A DNA stretch of 64,000 nt from Methylobacterium mesophilicum (GTDB lineage Bacteria > Pseudomonadota > Alphaproteobacteria > Rhizobiales > Beijerinckiaceae): assembly GCF_022179445.1 (NCBI RefSeq), contig NZ_BPQU01000013.1:62001-126000 (forward strand), written 5' to 3'. Positions 42,925 through 53,768 of this stretch are shown here, piece by piece; position 1 is the stretch's first letter, and each line of letters opens with the position of its first letter. The notes below the pieces were generated by a model, which was not told the DNA's origin, searched no databases, and worked only from the letters and a program-made list of their open reading frames with translations. The translations under genes and the position numbers were made by a program.

Positions 42925-43749
42925 TCAATCCCGCCGCCCCGAAACCCGGTCGCGCACGGCGATGCCGATGAAGCGCCAGGATTCGATGAAGTAGCGGCGG
43001 AAGAGACGGCGCGGGGCGCATAGGAAGCGGAACACCCATTCGAGGCCGAGCCGTTGCATCAGCCACGGAGCGCGGGGGAGGCAGCCGGCCGCGACCGAGA
43101 GGGCGTCGCCGACGCAGAACACCACCGGGTTGCCCAGCGCCCGACCCTGGCGATCGACCCAGACTTCCGATTTCGGTGCGCCGACGCCCATCACCAGAAG
43201 GGTGGTGCCGTGGGCGCGGATCCGCGCGGCCAGGGCGCTGCCGTAAGACGCGTCGTCCTCGAAGCCGAAGGGCGGCACCGCGCTCGCCACCGCGCCGTCC
43301 GGCAGGCCGGCGGCCTGGAGGCGCGTGGTCAGCATGTCGGCGACGTCCTGGCGGGCGGCGACGAAGAACACCCGGCGGGCGTAGGGCGGCGGGTCGGCCA
43401 GGATGCAGGCCAGGAGGTCGTGGCCGGTGATCCGCTCCGCCGGCCGGCCGCTCGCCACCCGGGCGAGCCAGACCAGCGGCATGCCGTCGAGGGTCCGGGC
43501 GGCGGCGCGCGCGTAGGCGCCCCGGAAATCCGCGTCCTCGGCGAGTTGGACGACGTGGTCGACGTTGGCGGTGACGATCGTCCGGGGCCCGTCCGAGCGC
43601 CGTGCCGCCACCGCGGTCACAATCGCGGACGCGGTGCCGACGTGGAAGCCGTAGCCGAACAGCGTGACGGTCGTGGGCGGCTCCGGAGCAGCCCGGTCCT
43701 GCGACGCCGCCTCCGAGTCTGCCGGGCTCGGAGCCTCGACATCACGCAT
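42925..43749 (-). CDS. WecG/TagA/CpsF family glycosyltransferase
   Basis: 274 residues. After a disordered start it has IVTANVDHVVQLAEDADFRG and TLDGMPLVWLARVASGRP, then VMGVGAPKSEVWVDR and FCVGDALSVAAGCLPRAPWL, the signature of GT26 transferases that add an N-acetylmannosamine-type sugar to a lipid-linked precursor. The C-terminal LEWVFRFLCAPRRLFRRY is the typical membrane-touching tail. It overlaps the GumC-like gene by eight bases and ends the second polysaccharide locus. Confidence 0.88.
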   Translation of the reverse strand: MRDVEAPSPADSEAASQDRAAPEPPTTVTLFGYGFHVGTASAIVTAVAARRSDGPRTIVTANVDHVVQLAEDADFRGAYARAAARTLDGMPLVWLARVASGRPAERITGHDLLACILADPPPYARRVFFVAARQDVADMLTTRLQAAGLPDGAVASAVPPFGFEDDASYGSALAARIRAHGTTLLVMGVGAPKSEVWVDRQGRALGNPVVFCVGDALSVAAGCLPRAPWLMQRLGLEWVFRFLCAPRRLFRRYFIESWRFIGIAVRDRVSGRRD

Positions 43750-45217
43750 CGGCGGCCCGGAAGCTGGTCCCGGGGCGTGCGACGGCCCGGCGGAACCGCC
43801 GACGATCGCTGTCGGCGCCGAGCGCCAACGCGATGGCGCCGCCGAGCAGCAGGCCGAGCACGAGGGCCACCGGCAGCACGATCTTCGGCGAGGGCGGGAA
43901 GGTCCGCTGGCGGGCCGGCGTCGCCACTGAGATGATCCGGACGTTGGTGGTGTTGAGGCGCTCCTGCTCGCTCGCCTCGCGGGCGCGCTTCAGATAGGCC
44001 TCGTAGACTCCCCGGCGGGCCTCCAGCGTCCGCTCCAGCTCGCGTAAGCCCACATAGGCGCGGTCGCTGCTCACGGTCTCGGTCTTCACCCGGTCGAGAT
44101 TGGTCCGGATCGCCGCCTCGCTGGCGGCGGCCCGGTCGTAATCCTTCTGGGTCGTGTCGATGATCCGCTCCTTCTCGCGCTGGATCAGGCGCTGGAGGTC
44201 ACGCTGCTGGGCGTATTGCTCGGCCATGGCCGGGTGGCGCTCGCCGAGCCGGGTCGCGAGCTCGGCGGTGTTGCGCGAGAGCGTGGCGTATTGCTGCCGC
44301 AGCGCCTGCATCTCCAGGGATTGCAGCATCTCCGGCAGGGCGGTGCTCGGGTCCGAGGTGCGCATCTTGCGGGCTTGGTCCAACCGCGACTTCGCCTCAG
44401 CGGTCTTGATCGACGCGGTGACGAGCTGCTGGTTGAGGTCGCCGAGCTGCTGGTCGGTCAGCAGGCGGCCACTCGAGGCCACGAGCTTGTGGGCCTCGCG
44501 GTAGCGCACCACCTCGCCCTCGGCCTGCTCGACGTCGCGCTTCAGGCTGCCCAGCCGTCCGGTGAGCGCGTCGAAGGCGCGCCGCGCCGTATCGGTGCGG
44601 GCGGCGGCCTCCTCGGCGAAGTAGGCGTCGCCGATGGCGTTGGCGATCCGGGCGGCCTTCTCCGGATCGCGCGATTGCACCGAGGCGTCGATCACGAAGG
44701 TCCGCTCGGCCCGGCGGACGCTGAGCTTGGTCTGGAGCGTGTCGAGGGCGATGTTGACCGGGTCGCGGCTCGCGGCCGGAGGCAGCATGCCGAGCGCACC
44801 CTTGATCCAGGCGATCGTCGGGTTGTTGCCGTCGGGGAGCACGAACTCGTCGTCCTGGTCGAGATGCAGCTTGGCGATCACCCGGCGCAGGACGTTGTCG
44901 GACTGGATCACCCGCACCTGGCTCTCGGCGATGGAGACGCCGCTATCGGCCTGGGGCTGGCGGGCGTTCACGTCGTTCTCGACCACCCGTAGGTCGCTGG
45001 GATCGACCAGGACCTGAATGGAGGAAGTGTAGCGCGGCGGGATCAGGCCGAGCAGCGCCACGGCGGCCGCCACCATGAACAGGGCGCCCAGCACGATGAA
45101 GCCGCTGCCCCGCCACAGGCGGCGCAGGATCACCCGCGCCTCCGGCCGGGATTCGACCTGGGGCAGCACCATGCGGACGGGCTGCTCACCGCTCATGCGT
45201 GTCGAGAAGTCGAACAT
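43742..45217 (-). CDS. GumC/Wzz-type polysaccharide chain-length regulator
   Basis: 491 residues. One membrane helix near 35-57 (FIVLGALFMVAAAVALLGLI), a Wzz domain (YTSSIQVLVDPSDLRVVEND), a long coiled coil from about residue 200 to 400 and a second membrane helix near 450-470 after the Pro-rich FPPSPKIVLP. The tyrosine-kinase domain found in fused BY-kinases is absent. It controls chain length and export with Wza and Wzy-like partners that are not in this window. AGGAGCGAGG precedes ATG 45217. Confidence 0.9.
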   Translation of the reverse strand: MFDFSTRMSGEQPVRMVLPQVESRPEARVILRRLWRGSGFIVLGALFMVAAAVALLGLIPPRYTSSIQVLVDPSDLRVVENDVNARQPQADSGVSIAESQVRVIQSDNVLRRVIAKLHLDQDDEFVLPDGNNPTIAWIKGALGMLPPAASRDPVNIALDTLQTKLSVRRAERTFVIDASVQSRDPEKAARIANAIGDAYFAEEAAARTDTARRAFDALTGRLGSLKRDVEQAEGEVVRYREAHKLVASSGRLLTDQQLGDLNQQLVTASIKTAEAKSRLDQARKMRTSDPSTALPEMLQSLEMQALRQQYATLSRNTAELATRLGERHPAMAEQYAQQRDLQRLIQREKERIIDTTQKDYDRAAASEAAIRTNLDRVKTETVSSDRAYVGLRELERTLEARRGVYEAYLKRAREASEQERLNTTNVRIISVATPARQRTFPPSPKIVLPVALVLGLLLGGAIALALGADSDRRRFRRAVARPGTSFRAADA

Positions 45218-45499
45218 GCGCCTCGCTCCTGACCTGTCGGACGACGACCGGTGCCGTCTTCCACCGCCATCCTGCTCCCGTCCCCTTTCCGGTCACCACC
45301 GTGCCGATCCGGGACAGAACCTCCACCGAGGCGGTGTCTTCCTCGACACTCCAGCAACCAGCATACCGAACCAGTACTCTCGCCTTGATGCACACCCTGC
45401 AGCAGCAACCGTATAGATATCGCCGCTAGAACGAGAACGGTCTGTCACGATTTTGTGGCCCGATCAGGCCTTTAAATGTTGGGGACTACGTAAACGGAC

Positions 45500-46594
45500 T
45501 CATCCGATGCGGGTGGTGCCCGGTTCCGCGTATGCGTCCGGATCCCCCGCCAGGAAGCGCCCGAAGCGCTCCTTGTCCTCGGACGCAGCCGCGTTCCACC
45601 GCGCCACGTTCCCACGGCTTTCCGCCGCCGACCGGGTGAGGCCGCCTTCGCCGACCCAGGCGGCGAGCGCTGCCGCAGCGGCCTCTGGATCCTCGGGGCG
45701 GATCAGCAGGGCGGAGGCGTCCAGCACCTCGCGGAACACCGGCGCGTCCGGTGCCACCACCGGCAGGCCGCCATGCTGCACCTCCAGCAGGGGCAAGCCG
45801 AGCCCCTCGGCTTTCGATGTCGAGAGCAGCAGGTGGCAGGAGCCGGCCAGCGCCCGCAGCTCCGCATCGGCGAGATACCCGTACCGGTGGAGGTAAGGCG
45901 GCGGGTCGTCCAGGAAGGCGTGGCGGCCCCAGCCGACCCGGCCGACCAGGTGCAGTTCCGCCGGCATTCCGGCCCGGTTGAGCGCGGCGACCAGCGCCAG
46001 GGAGGCCGCATAGTCCTTGCGCGGCTCGATCGTGCCGATCGCCAGCAGGCGCAACGGCATGCCCGGACCATAGGACGCCGGCCCCGGCAGGTCGGCGAGG
46101 CCGAAGGCGTCCCGCACGGACGGCCTCAGCAGGGCGACCCGTGCGTGCGGCGGGCTGACGGCCCGGACGGCGTGTCCGGTGGTGCGGCTGTTCACAAACA
46201 GGTTCGGGCACCAGCGCAGCGCCCGGGCGAAGCTCGGGCTCATGTAGAGCCGGCTCTTCAGGCTCAGATCCTCCGGCCGGTCGAGCAGGAAGGTGTCGTG
46301 GACGTAGAACAGGCAGCGTTCGGCCGCGACGGCACAGAGCGGCCCCGGCGGGAAGCCCGGGAACAGGAAGAGCGCGTCGCGGTCGGCCAGCGTCCGCAGC
46401 GGCAGGCCGAACTGTTGCTGCGCGATCATTCCGGGCAGCGAGCCGCTGGTGACCGGCCGGACATCGTGCGGTGCGAGCCGGTCCGGGGCGAACAGGTCGA
46501 GGGTGATCCGCTCGATCCCGGTGACGTGGCCGCGCAGATGGGTCCGGTCGAGATAGATCCGCCGGGCGCCCTGCCGTTCGGGAGCCGACCTCAC
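45500..46594 (-). CDS. Glycosyltransferase family 4
   Basis: 364 residues with a GT-B layout. IYLDRTHLRGHVTGIERITL at the start and RLLAIGTIEPRKDYAASLAL at the domain boundary are typical of GT4 mannosyltransferases; LLSTSKAEGLGLPLLEVQHG holds the E-x7-E motif. It starts in a four-base overlap with the large transferase gene upstream. It ends 282 bases before the GumC-like start, so that gene may have its own promoter. Confidence 0.87.
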   Translation of the reverse strand: MRSAPERQGARRIYLDRTHLRGHVTGIERITLDLFAPDRLAPHDVRPVTSGSLPGMIAQQQFGLPLRTLADRDALFLFPGFPPGPLCAVAAERCLFYVHDTFLLDRPEDLSLKSRLYMSPSFARALRWCPNLFVNSRTTGHAVRAVSPPHARVALLRPSVRDAFGLADLPGPASYGPGMPLRLLAIGTIEPRKDYAASLALVAALNRAGMPAELHLVGRVGWGRHAFLDDPPPYLHRYGYLADAELRALAGSCHLLLSTSKAEGLGLPLLEVQHGGLPVVAPDAPVFREVLDASALLIRPEDPEAAAAALAAWVGEGGLTRSAAESRGNVARWNAAASEDKERFGRFLAGDPDAYAEPGTTRIG

Positions 46595-48576
46595 GGAACG
46601 CTCCGCCGCAGGGTGCCGGCGAGGTACAGGCAGCGGCGCACGAACAACGGCATGCGCCGGCCGAGCACCATCTGCTTGGCCCGGCGCAGCCGGCGCACCA
46701 GGGGCCGGGAGGGCGCCGGCACCGTGCCGGACGCACCCCGCTGCCGGTCCGCCGCGAACGGGAAATGGCCGAGCAGAGCGGGCGTGAAGGTGGGCCGCCC
46801 GGAGCCGGTCAGCAGCCCGCGCGCACGGACGATGCGGTCGAGCGACAGGGCGGCGGCCGCCGGGCTATGGCGGCTCTCCAAAGCGATGCGCGCGAAGGCC
46901 CCGAGCCGCGCCCGCGCCCCGGCATCGTCCACCAGCTCGGCCAGGGCCTGGGACAGGGCGCCGGGCTCGAGCGGGACGAGGCGGCCGGACACGCCGTCGA
47001 TCACCGACGAGGTCAGGCCGGAGGTGCGGTAGGCCAGCGTCGGCACCCCACACAGGCCGGCCTCGATCGGCGTCTGTCCCAAGGTCTCGTGGCGGCTCGC
47101 GGTGACGTGGAGGTCGCAGGCCCCGTACCAGGCGGCCAGGATCTCCTCGTCCGCGATCAGCCCCGGCGCGAACAGGTTCGGCACGCCGAGCCGGGCCGGA
47201 TCGTCGAGCCGGCCGATCGCCACGACGCCGACGCCCAGCCGCGCCACGGCCTGGAGCGCGGCGCGCAGATCGGAAAAACCCTTGTCGGGTCCGTCGACGA
47301 TCACCGCCGAGACCAGGATCAGCACATCGTCCGCGGGCAGGCCGAGCCGGCGGCGCAGGGCCGCGCGGTCGCCGGGCCGGAACGCGGCGGTCGGGAAGGC
47401 CAGCCGGATCCGTTCGGCCACGGTGCCGGGCGGTGCCAGGTCCAGCGCGCGCGCCAAGGTCCAGTCGGAATTGGCCAGCAGCCAAGGCCCGGCGACACCG
47501 GACAGGACGGCACGCTTGCGCGCGTGCATGCCGGCGATCCGGTTCGGAGCGAGCTGCGGGTACTCGTCCGGGCCGGGACAGGTCGCGTCGCAGCCGGTGA
47601 CGGCGCGGGTGCAGGCGCGCGGATGGCAGCAGCGGCCGGTGAGCGGGAACAGGTCGTGCAGCACCAGCGCCACCGGGCCGCGCCGGGCGAGGCGCCCGAC
47701 CACGTCGAGGCTGCGGGTCGCCCCATGCAGGTTGCCGGCGAGGATCAGATCGGGAACGGCATCCGCGACCAGGGCCTCGGCCTTCGGGAAGGTGTCGGTC
47801 CATTCGGCGGCTTCGGGCCGGTCGCTCAGGGCGACGTGCGTCACCCGGTGACCCGCGAGCGCCAGCGCCTCGGCGAGCCGTCGCTGAGCCACACCGGCAC
47901 CGCCCTGGGTACCGGTGCCGGTGAGGGAAACGATCGACAGGGCGTCGGGGGCCTCGGCCGACGCCCTGTCCGCCCGCTGCAGCAGCACCGGGCGGCCGAT
48001 GGTCCCGCGGGCGGCGTCCGTCAATGCCGACCACGCGGCAGCGGCGTTCAGGCGGCCGTCCGCGTCGAGCATCGTCTGCCCGCCCAGGGCACCGCGCATC
48101 CACAGCACCTCGCCGCCGGTGAACGGCACGCCGCCCGGCGCGTCCGAAGCCGCCGTCCCGGGCGTGTCGAGCGCCAGCACCCTGTCGGCGAACAGGACGC
48201 GCAGGCCCGCCACCGCGAGCGCGCCGGTCAGCGCGGCCTCCAGAGCCAGCGCGGTGAGCGCCCCGGGGGCGAGCAGTTCGCCGGGGCTAAGCCAGAGCAC
48301 GGCGTCGCAGGCGGCATCGGCCAACAGCGCCTCGACATGGGCGCGCCCGAGGTGCGCCGGGACGAGGTCGTGCCGCAGCTCCGGATAATCCTGGCGCAGC
48401 ACCGAGGCGGCGGTGTCGCGCAGGTCCACCCCGGCGGCGGCGACCGTGACGACCCGGATCCGCGGCCACGGGCGTCCATCCGGCAGGGTGGCCGGTCGGC
48501 GGATCCCGGGCGCGGCGGCCCCGAACGGCCAGCCGGCGACCCCGTGAGCGGGCGGTGATGCGGGGGCGTCGGTCAA
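46591..48576 (-). CDS. Large glycosyltransferase: GT2-like N-terminus plus GT4 domain
   Basis: About 661 residues from TTG 48576, the best of several weak starts; the frame is open to 48801. The first 150 residues resemble a worn GT-A domain (TAASVLRQDYPELRHD, then CDAVLWLSPGELLAPGALTA), without a clear DxD. From about residue 230 a complete GT4 enzyme follows (GTGTQGGAGVAQRRLAEALA, VALVLHDLFPLTGRC, SRHETLGQTPIEAGLCGVPT). A Cys-rich stretch (CCHPRACTRAVTGCDATC) is typical of some GT4 members. The N-terminal part may only guide substrate. Confidence 0.75.
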   Translation of the reverse strand: MTDAPASPPAHGVAGWPFGAAAPGIRRPATLPDGRPWPRIRVVTVAAAGVDLRDTAASVLRQDYPELRHDLVPAHLGRAHVEALLADAACDAVLWLSPGELLAPGALTALALEAALTGALAVAGLRVLFADRVLALDTPGTAASDAPGGVPFTGGEVLWMRGALGGQTMLDADGRLNAAAAWSALTDAARGTIGRPVLLQRADRASAEAPDALSIVSLTGTGTQGGAGVAQRRLAEALALAGHRVTHVALSDRPEAAEWTDTFPKAEALVADAVPDLILAGNLHGATRSLDVVGRLARRGPVALVLHDLFPLTGRCCHPRACTRAVTGCDATCPGPDEYPQLAPNRIAGMHARKRAVLSGVAGPWLLANSDWTLARALDLAPPGTVAERIRLAFPTAAFRPGDRAALRRRLGLPADDVLILVSAVIVDGPDKGFSDLRAALQAVARLGVGVVAIGRLDDPARLGVPNLFAPGLIADEEILAAWYGACDLHVTASRHETLGQTPIEAGLCGVPTLAYRTSGLTSSVIDGVSGRLVPLEPGALSQALAELVDDAGARARLGAFARIALESRHSPAAAALSLDRIVRARGLLTGSGRPTFTPALLGHFPFAADRQRGASGTVPAPSRPLVRRLRRAKQMVLGRRMPLFVRRCLYLAGTLRRSVP

Positions 48577-48770
48577 GGTCGGTTCGTGGGTCCGAGGGGG
48601 CGTGCACCATGACCCCGAAGGATGAAGATTGCCTCTCGGGCCGGACCATCCAGCGGCCTTCGACGCGGACCCCAGCGGCGCCGGCCGCCATGGGCAAGGC
48701 CGACCGGACGGGAGGGTGCGTCGGTCATCACGGGGCTCCGTCTCGGCCGAGGCCGCCGGTGCAGCGCGTG

Positions 48771-49490
48771 TCAGTAGCGCGTTGTCACCGCGTTCAGCCA
48801 ATCCGGCGAGGCCGCTACCGCCGCGGCCTCGACGCGCTTGTCGGTGCCGGTCAAGACGAGCAGGCCGAGCACAACCATCACGACCCCCAGGGCTGCCTTG
48901 ACGCCCTTGCCGGCCGCCGCGAGCCCGCCCCGCCAGCGCATCAGCGCCTCGCGCGAGACGAAGCCCAGCAGCATCAGCGGCGCGGCGGCGCCGATCCCGA
49001 AGGCCAGCATGGTGAGGGCGACGCTCCCGAGATGCTCGCCCCTTGCCGCCAGCAGCGACGCGGCGCCCAGAGTCGGCCCGACGCAGGGGCTCCAGGCCGC
49101 CCCCAGCAGCAGACCCACACCGAACTGACCGGACAGCCCCCCGGACCCGAACCCGCCGAAGCGTTCTTCCGCCCAGGCGCCGACCGGCCCCGCCGCCGTC
49201 GCGACCCGCGCCTGCAGACGCGGCAGCATCAGGACCGCGCCGAGGATGACGAGCAACACGGCGCCGGCGCTGCGGAACACGTCGCCGTCGAGCCCGATCG
49301 AGAAGCCGATCGTGGCGACGAACAGCCCGATGGCTGTGAAAGACAGGGCCAGGCCGAGCGCCAGCGCCACGGGCCCCAGACGGTGCTCCGACGCGGCAGT
49401 GCCGAGCACGATCGGCACCAGCGGCAGGACGCAGGGCGACAGCACCGACAGCAACCCCGCCAGGAACGCGAACCCCACCGTCCCCAGCAT
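48771..49490 (-). CDS. ccdA: Cytochrome c biogenesis protein CcdA
   Basis: 239 residues from ATG 49490 (GGGAGGA upstream). About six membrane helices with the paired cysteines in LSPCVLPLVPIVL (helix 1) and AAWSPCVGPTLGAA (helix 4), which carry electrons from thioredoxin across the membrane. LLSVLSPCVLPLVP is diagnostic of the CcdA/DsbD family. It supplies reductant for cytochrome c haem attachment or for a periplasmic thiol protein; no such partner is adjacent. Confidence 0.9.
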   Translation of the reverse strand: MLGTVGFAFLAGLLSVLSPCVLPLVPIVLGTAASEHRLGPVALALGLALSFTAIGLFVATIGFSIGLDGDVFRSAGAVLLVILGAVLMLPRLQARVATAAGPVGAWAEERFGGFGSGGLSGQFGVGLLLGAAWSPCVGPTLGAASLLAARGEHLGSVALTMLAFGIGAAAPLMLLGFVSREALMRWRGGLAAAGKGVKAALGVVMVVLGLLVLTGTDKRVEAAAVAASPDWLNAVTTRY

Positions 49491-49734
49491 CGTCCCGATC
49501 CTCCCACGGCGGTCACCCGTCGCGTCGGCTTCGCGCCGGGCGGGGACGGCGTCAACGGGGATGCCGATCACGGTCCGGTTGATCGCCCCGCGGATGTCCG
49601 TCGGACCCGTCGCGCCGGGTACCGGCATGAACATCAATATAGGTTAGGCAAGGTGCCGAGCGGAGCGGTTTATAATGGATGTCGGAGCCTCGGAGCCGAC
49701 CTAACTTTTGCCGCGGAAGCCGCTAAACGGGGCT

Positions 49735-52422
49735 ATGCCTGAACGCAGCCATCTTCAGCACGTCATCGAGAGCGCGATCGATTTCGCGATCGTCGTCACC
49801 GATCTGGATGGCATCGTCACCGACTGGAACGCCGGCGCGGAGAACATCTTCGGCTGGCGAAGCGGCGAGATCCTCGGCGCGTCGAGCGACTGCATCTTCA
49901 CCGCGCGGGACCGGGCGGCCGGGCGCCCCAGCGAGGAGAGGCGCGTCGCCCTCGCCGAGGGCCGCGCCGCCGACGAGCGGTGGCACGTGCGCAAGGACGG
50001 CTCCGAGTTCTGGGCCTCCGGTGAGCTGATGCCTCTGCGCCGCGAGGACGGCACGCGGCACGGCTACGTCAAGATCCTGCGCGACCGCACCGGCCCGCGC
50101 GAAGCCGGCGAGCGCCTGCGCAAGACGGAGGATCTGTTCAGGACGCTGCTGGACACGGTGGAGACGGCCTTCGCCATCGTCGAGGTGAAGTTCGATGGCG
50201 ACCGCCCGGTGAATTACCGCTTCCTCGAGGCCAACCCAGCCTTCGAGCGTCAGGCCGGTGTCAACCTGCGCGGGAAATGGGTCACGGAGTTCGCGCCCGA
50301 TCTGGAGCGGTTCTGGTTCGAGACCTACGGCCGCGTCGCCTGGACGGGCGAGCCGGCCAACTTCGAGAGCTACGCCAACAATTTCGAGCGCTGGTTCGAC
50401 GTGCGCGCCATCCGGGTCGGCGAGCCCGCGGACCGGCACATCGCGATCTTCTTCAACGACGTGACCGCGCGCAAGGTCGCCGAGGCGGAGCTCCGGACGC
50501 TCAACGACACGCTCGAGCAGCAGGTGCAGGAACGGACCCTGGAGCTGAACACCCTCTGGGACACGTCGCCCGACCTCCTGCTGGTCATCGATTTCGCGGG
50601 GGTCTTCCGGCGGGTCAATCCCGCCTGGACGAAGATGCTCGGCTACACACCCGAGGAACTCCTGGGCCGCCACGTCAACGCGTTCGTGGTCCCGGACGAC
50701 CATGCCGAAACCATCGGCGCCTACACCGCGGCGGCGGAAGGCGCCCAACCGCGGATCGTCAACCGCTACCGGCACAAGGACGGATCGCTGCGCTGGATCT
50801 CCTGGGTCGCGGTCCCGGCGGGAGACATGCTCTACGCCACCGGCCGGGACGTCACCGCCGAGAAGGAGCGCGACGCCCTCTTGCGCGACGCCCAGGACTT
50901 CGCGCGCCTCGCCCTGTCGGCGGTCGGCGGGGTCGGCGTCTGGACCTACGAGCTGGACAGCGACCGGTTCTTCTACGACGCCGCCATCGCCAAGCTCTAC
51001 GCGATCGATCCGGAACGGGGATCGGAGGGCATCCCGCGCCCGGACTTCCTCGCCAACGTCCACCCCGACGACCGCCCGGCGCTCAAGACGACGATGGCGG
51101 GCGGATTGGCGAATGCCGGCGACCTCGAACTCGAGTATCGCCTGTGCCACCCGGACGGCACCGTCCACTGGGTCCTGTCCCGCGGCCATACCTATCACGA
51201 TGCCGCGGGGCGGCCGCTCCGGCGCACGGGCGTCGGCATCGACACGACCAGCCAGCGTCAGACCGAAGAGGCTCTGCGCCAGTCGCAGAAGATGGAGGCC
51301 GTCGGCCAGCTCACCGGCGGCCTGGCCCACGACTTCAACAACCTGCTGGCCGGCATCTCCGGCGCGCTGGAGCTGATGCAGACCCGGATCAGCCAGGGCC
51401 GGTTCGCCGAGCTGGACCGCTACATGACGGTGGCCCAGGGAGCGGCCAAGCGCGCGGCGGCCTTGACCCACCGCCTGCTCGCCTTCTCGCGCCGCCAGAC
51501 GCTGACCCCCAAGCCGACCAACGTGAACCAGCTCATCCTCGGCATGGAGGAGCTGATCCGGCGCACCATCGGGCCGGAGGTCGGCCTGGATGTGATCGGG
51601 GCTCCCGCGCTGTGGCCGGCGCTGATCGATCCGGGCCAGCTCGAGAACGCGCTCCTGAACCTGTGCATCAACGCCCGCGACGCCATGCCGGCGGGCGGGC
51701 GCATCACCATCGAGACCGCCAACACCCACCTGGATCGGGCCGCGGCCCTCCGGCACGACCTCCCCGAAGGCCCGTATCTCGTGCTGCGCGTGACCGACAC
51801 CGGCACCGGCATGCCCCCGGAGGTGATCGCCCGGGTGTTCGAGCCGTTCTTCACCACGAAGCCGATCGGCCAGGGTACCGGCCTCGGGCTCTCGATGATC
51901 CACGGCTTCGCGCAGCAATCGGGGGGCCAGGTGCAGATCGAATCGGAGGTCGGCCGGGGCACGACCGTGTGCCTGTACATGCCGCGTCATCGCGGTGAGG
52001 CCGAAGGGGGCGATGTCGCCCTTCAGCTCTCCGGCGTGGCGCGGGCCGGCCGTGACGAGACCGTGCTGATCGTGGACGACGAGCCGTCCGTGCGGATGCT
52101 GGTCACCGAGGTGCTGGAGGATCTCGGCTACACCGCGATCGAGGCGGCCGACAGCACCGCGGGGCTCAAGGTCCTGCAGTCGGACGTGCATATCGATCTG
52201 CTCGTCACCGATGTCGGCCTACCCGGGGGGATGAACGGCCGGCAGATGGCGGATGCCGGCCGCGAGCGGCGGCCCGACCTCAAGGTGCTGTTCATCACCG
52301 GCTACGCCGAGACCGCGGTGCTGGGGCACGGCCACCTGGAGCCCGGCATGCAGGTGCTGACCAAGCCCTTCCCGATGGACGCCCTCGCCGCACGGATCAA
52401 GGATCTGATCGCCGCCCGCTGA
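49735..52422 (+). CDS. Multi-PAS hybrid histidine kinase with receiver domain
   Basis: 895 residues from ATG 49735. Four PAS regions (about 10-125, 134-255, 277-395 and 400-525) are followed by a HisKA domain with [16 protein letters not shown] (His near 532) and an HATPase ([43 protein letters not shown]). A C-terminal receiver has [11 protein letters not shown], the acceptor Asp in [11 protein letters not shown] (near 826) and Lys in LTKPF. There is no membrane helix, so it is cytosolic. PAS1 lacks an obvious LOV cysteine motif. No cognate regulator gene is adjacent. Confidence 0.92.
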   Translation: MPERSHLQHVIESAIDFAIVVTDLDGIVTDWNAGAENIFGWRSGEILGASSDCIFTARDRAAGRPSEERRVALAEGRAADERWHVRKDGSEFWASGELMPLRREDGTRHGYVKILRDRTGPREAGERLRKTEDLFRTLLDTVETAFAIVEVKFDGDRPVNYRFLEANPAFERQAGVNLRGKWVTEFAPDLERFWFETYGRVAWTGEPANFESYANNFERWFDVRAIRVGEPADRHIAIFFNDVTARKVAEAELRTLNDTLEQQVQERTLELNTLWDTSPDLLLVIDFAGVFRRVNPAWTKMLGYTPEELLGRHVNAFVVPDDHAETIGAYTAAAEGAQPRIVNRYRHKDGSLRWISWVAVPAGDMLYATGRDVTAEKERDALLRDAQDFARLALSAVGGVGVWTYELDSDRFFYDAAIAKLYAIDPERGSEGIPRPDFLANVHPDDRPALKTTMAGGLANAGDLELEYRLCHPDGTVHWVLSRGHTYHDAAGRPLRRTGVGIDTTSQRQTEEALRQSQKMEAVGQLTGGLAHDFNNLLAGISGALELMQTRISQGRFAELDRYMTVAQGAAKRAAALTHRLLAFSRRQTLTPKPTNVNQLILGMEELIRRTIGPEVGLDVIGAPALWPALIDPGQLENALLNLCINARDAMPAGGRITIETANTHLDRAAALRHDLPEGPYLVLRVTDTGTGMPPEVIARVFEPFFTTKPIGQGTGLGLSMIHGFAQQSGGQVQIESEVGRGTTVCLYMPRHRGEAEGGDVALQLSGVARAGRDETVLIVDDEPSVRMLVTEVLEDLGYTAIEAADSTAGLKVLQSDVHIDLLVTDVGLPGGMNGRQMADAGRERRPDLKVLFITGYAETAVLGHGHLEPGMQVLTKPFPMDALAARIKDLIAAR

Positions 52423-52666
52423 TGGTTGTGGCGAGCATGCCAACGTCGCGGAACGCCAAGGCGTCTGGAGCGCCGGATCCACGGCGTTCAGGCGTTCCCG
52501 ATTGCGACGCAACGATACGCGCCAGCGCGCCTTCAGTGGGCTCAAGTGCAGTCGGCCACGCCGGCTTAGGCCGGCCATGGGGGCATCCTACCGTCTCCCT
52601 TATTCTTAAGGTCTTGCGCAGCAGCCTCGAGGGAACTCTGCAGGGATCGCGCGGCTGGCCGGCAGC

Positions 52667-53764
52667 ATGGGATCTTTACCCTTCCCGGCGACCTTCGGGC
52701 TGGCGCACCGTATCGATGCCGCAGACCGAGGCCTCGTCTTGTCCACCCGGAACGCCAACCTGGGACGGTGCGTCGAACTCGATGTCTTCAAGACGTTCCT
52801 CGTGGTCGGCATGGTGTTCGCCCACGTCGTCCAGATCGTCCAGGCCCCGATCGACGGGTTCACGGCGGGCCTGTCGAACGTCATCAATCTCGTGAGCTTC
52901 CCGGGATTCCTGTTCGCATTCGGCTGGGGCACGGCCCTGTCCGCCCGGTCTGGCCGGGTTAGGCCGGTGTGGGAGCGGCTGCAGGGGCCGGCCAAGATCC
53001 TGCTGGCCTTCTACCTGTCGGGGATCGGGGCCGTGATCCTGACCGACGGCAACGGGTGGTCGGCGGCGCGGATCCTCGGCGTGGTGACGCTGACGGACCT
53101 GCCGGGCCACAGCGAATTCCTCGCCTCGTTCTTCGTCCTGAGCCTCGCGATGGTTTGGCTGGGCCGAGGGCTCGGGCACGTCGTCCGCAGGCCGGCCTGT
53201 CTGGTGGCCTGCCTGGCGGCCTCGGCCTCGTTCGGATGCATCCCGTTCGACGGTCCCGATCTGCCGTGGCTGGCGATCGTCCTCCCCGCGCCCGGCAACA
53301 CGTATTTCCCCCTCGCCCCGTACGCGATGTGGCTGTTCCTGGGGGCCTCTTACGCCGACCGGACGGAGCCTTTCGGCCGCATCGATCTCTGCCTCGCCGC
53401 GTCGGCGACCTACACGCTCCTGGCCGTCGCGTTGATCACCGGGAGCCTGCCCTCGCGGTTCCCGCCATCGACCTTGTGGGTGATCGGGCCGGCGCTGTTC
53501 TTGCTGCTCTACCGGGCGGCCAGCATGGCGATCGTGCGGCGCATCGCGGTCCCGCGCCTCTGGACCGGTCCCGGGCGGCACGTCCTGGTCCATCTGGTCG
53601 CATCGAACCTGAGCCTGTTCGCCATCCAAAGTGTCTGCGGTCCGATCGTTCGAAACCCGTGGGAGGCCGCGGCGCTGACCATCGTCCTGATCGCCGCGAT
53701 CACGGGCTTTCGCGCGGCGCTGACGCGCGCGATGCAGGCCGCGTTCACGCTCGCGCCGACGTGA
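52667..53764 (+). CDS. Membrane acyltransferase (acyltransferase-3-like)
   Basis: 365 residues with about 10 membrane helices. The stretch LDVFKTFLVVGMVFAHVVQ resembles the first helix of acyltransferase-3/OpgC-like proteins, with the conserved His. These enzymes O-acylate sugars or lipids on the periplasmic side. Two starts are possible: ATG 52667 or TTG 52739 (GAGG seven bases upstream). The second leaves a protein that begins right before the conserved helix. It follows the histidine kinase on the same strand. Confidence 0.65.
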   Translation: MGSLPFPATFGLAHRIDAADRGLVLSTRNANLGRCVELDVFKTFLVVGMVFAHVVQIVQAPIDGFTAGLSNVINLVSFPGFLFAFGWGTALSARSGRVRPVWERLQGPAKILLAFYLSGIGAVILTDGNGWSAARILGVVTLTDLPGHSEFLASFFVLSLAMVWLGRGLGHVVRRPACLVACLAASASFGCIPFDGPDLPWLAIVLPAPGNTYFPLAPYAMWLFLGASYADRTEPFGRIDLCLAASATYTLLAVALITGSLPSRFPPSTLWVIGPALFLLLYRAASMAIVRRIAVPRLWTGPGRHVLVHLVASNLSLFAIQSVCGPIVRNPWEAAALTIVLIAAITGFRAALTRAMQAAFTLAPT

Positions 53765-53768
53765 CCTT

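Noticed and set aside
49723..52191. Long open frame (822 codons) on the minus strand opposite the hybrid histidine kinase
   Set aside because: The kinase reads through with all catalytic motifs intact; the antisense frame has shadow composition and no motifs.
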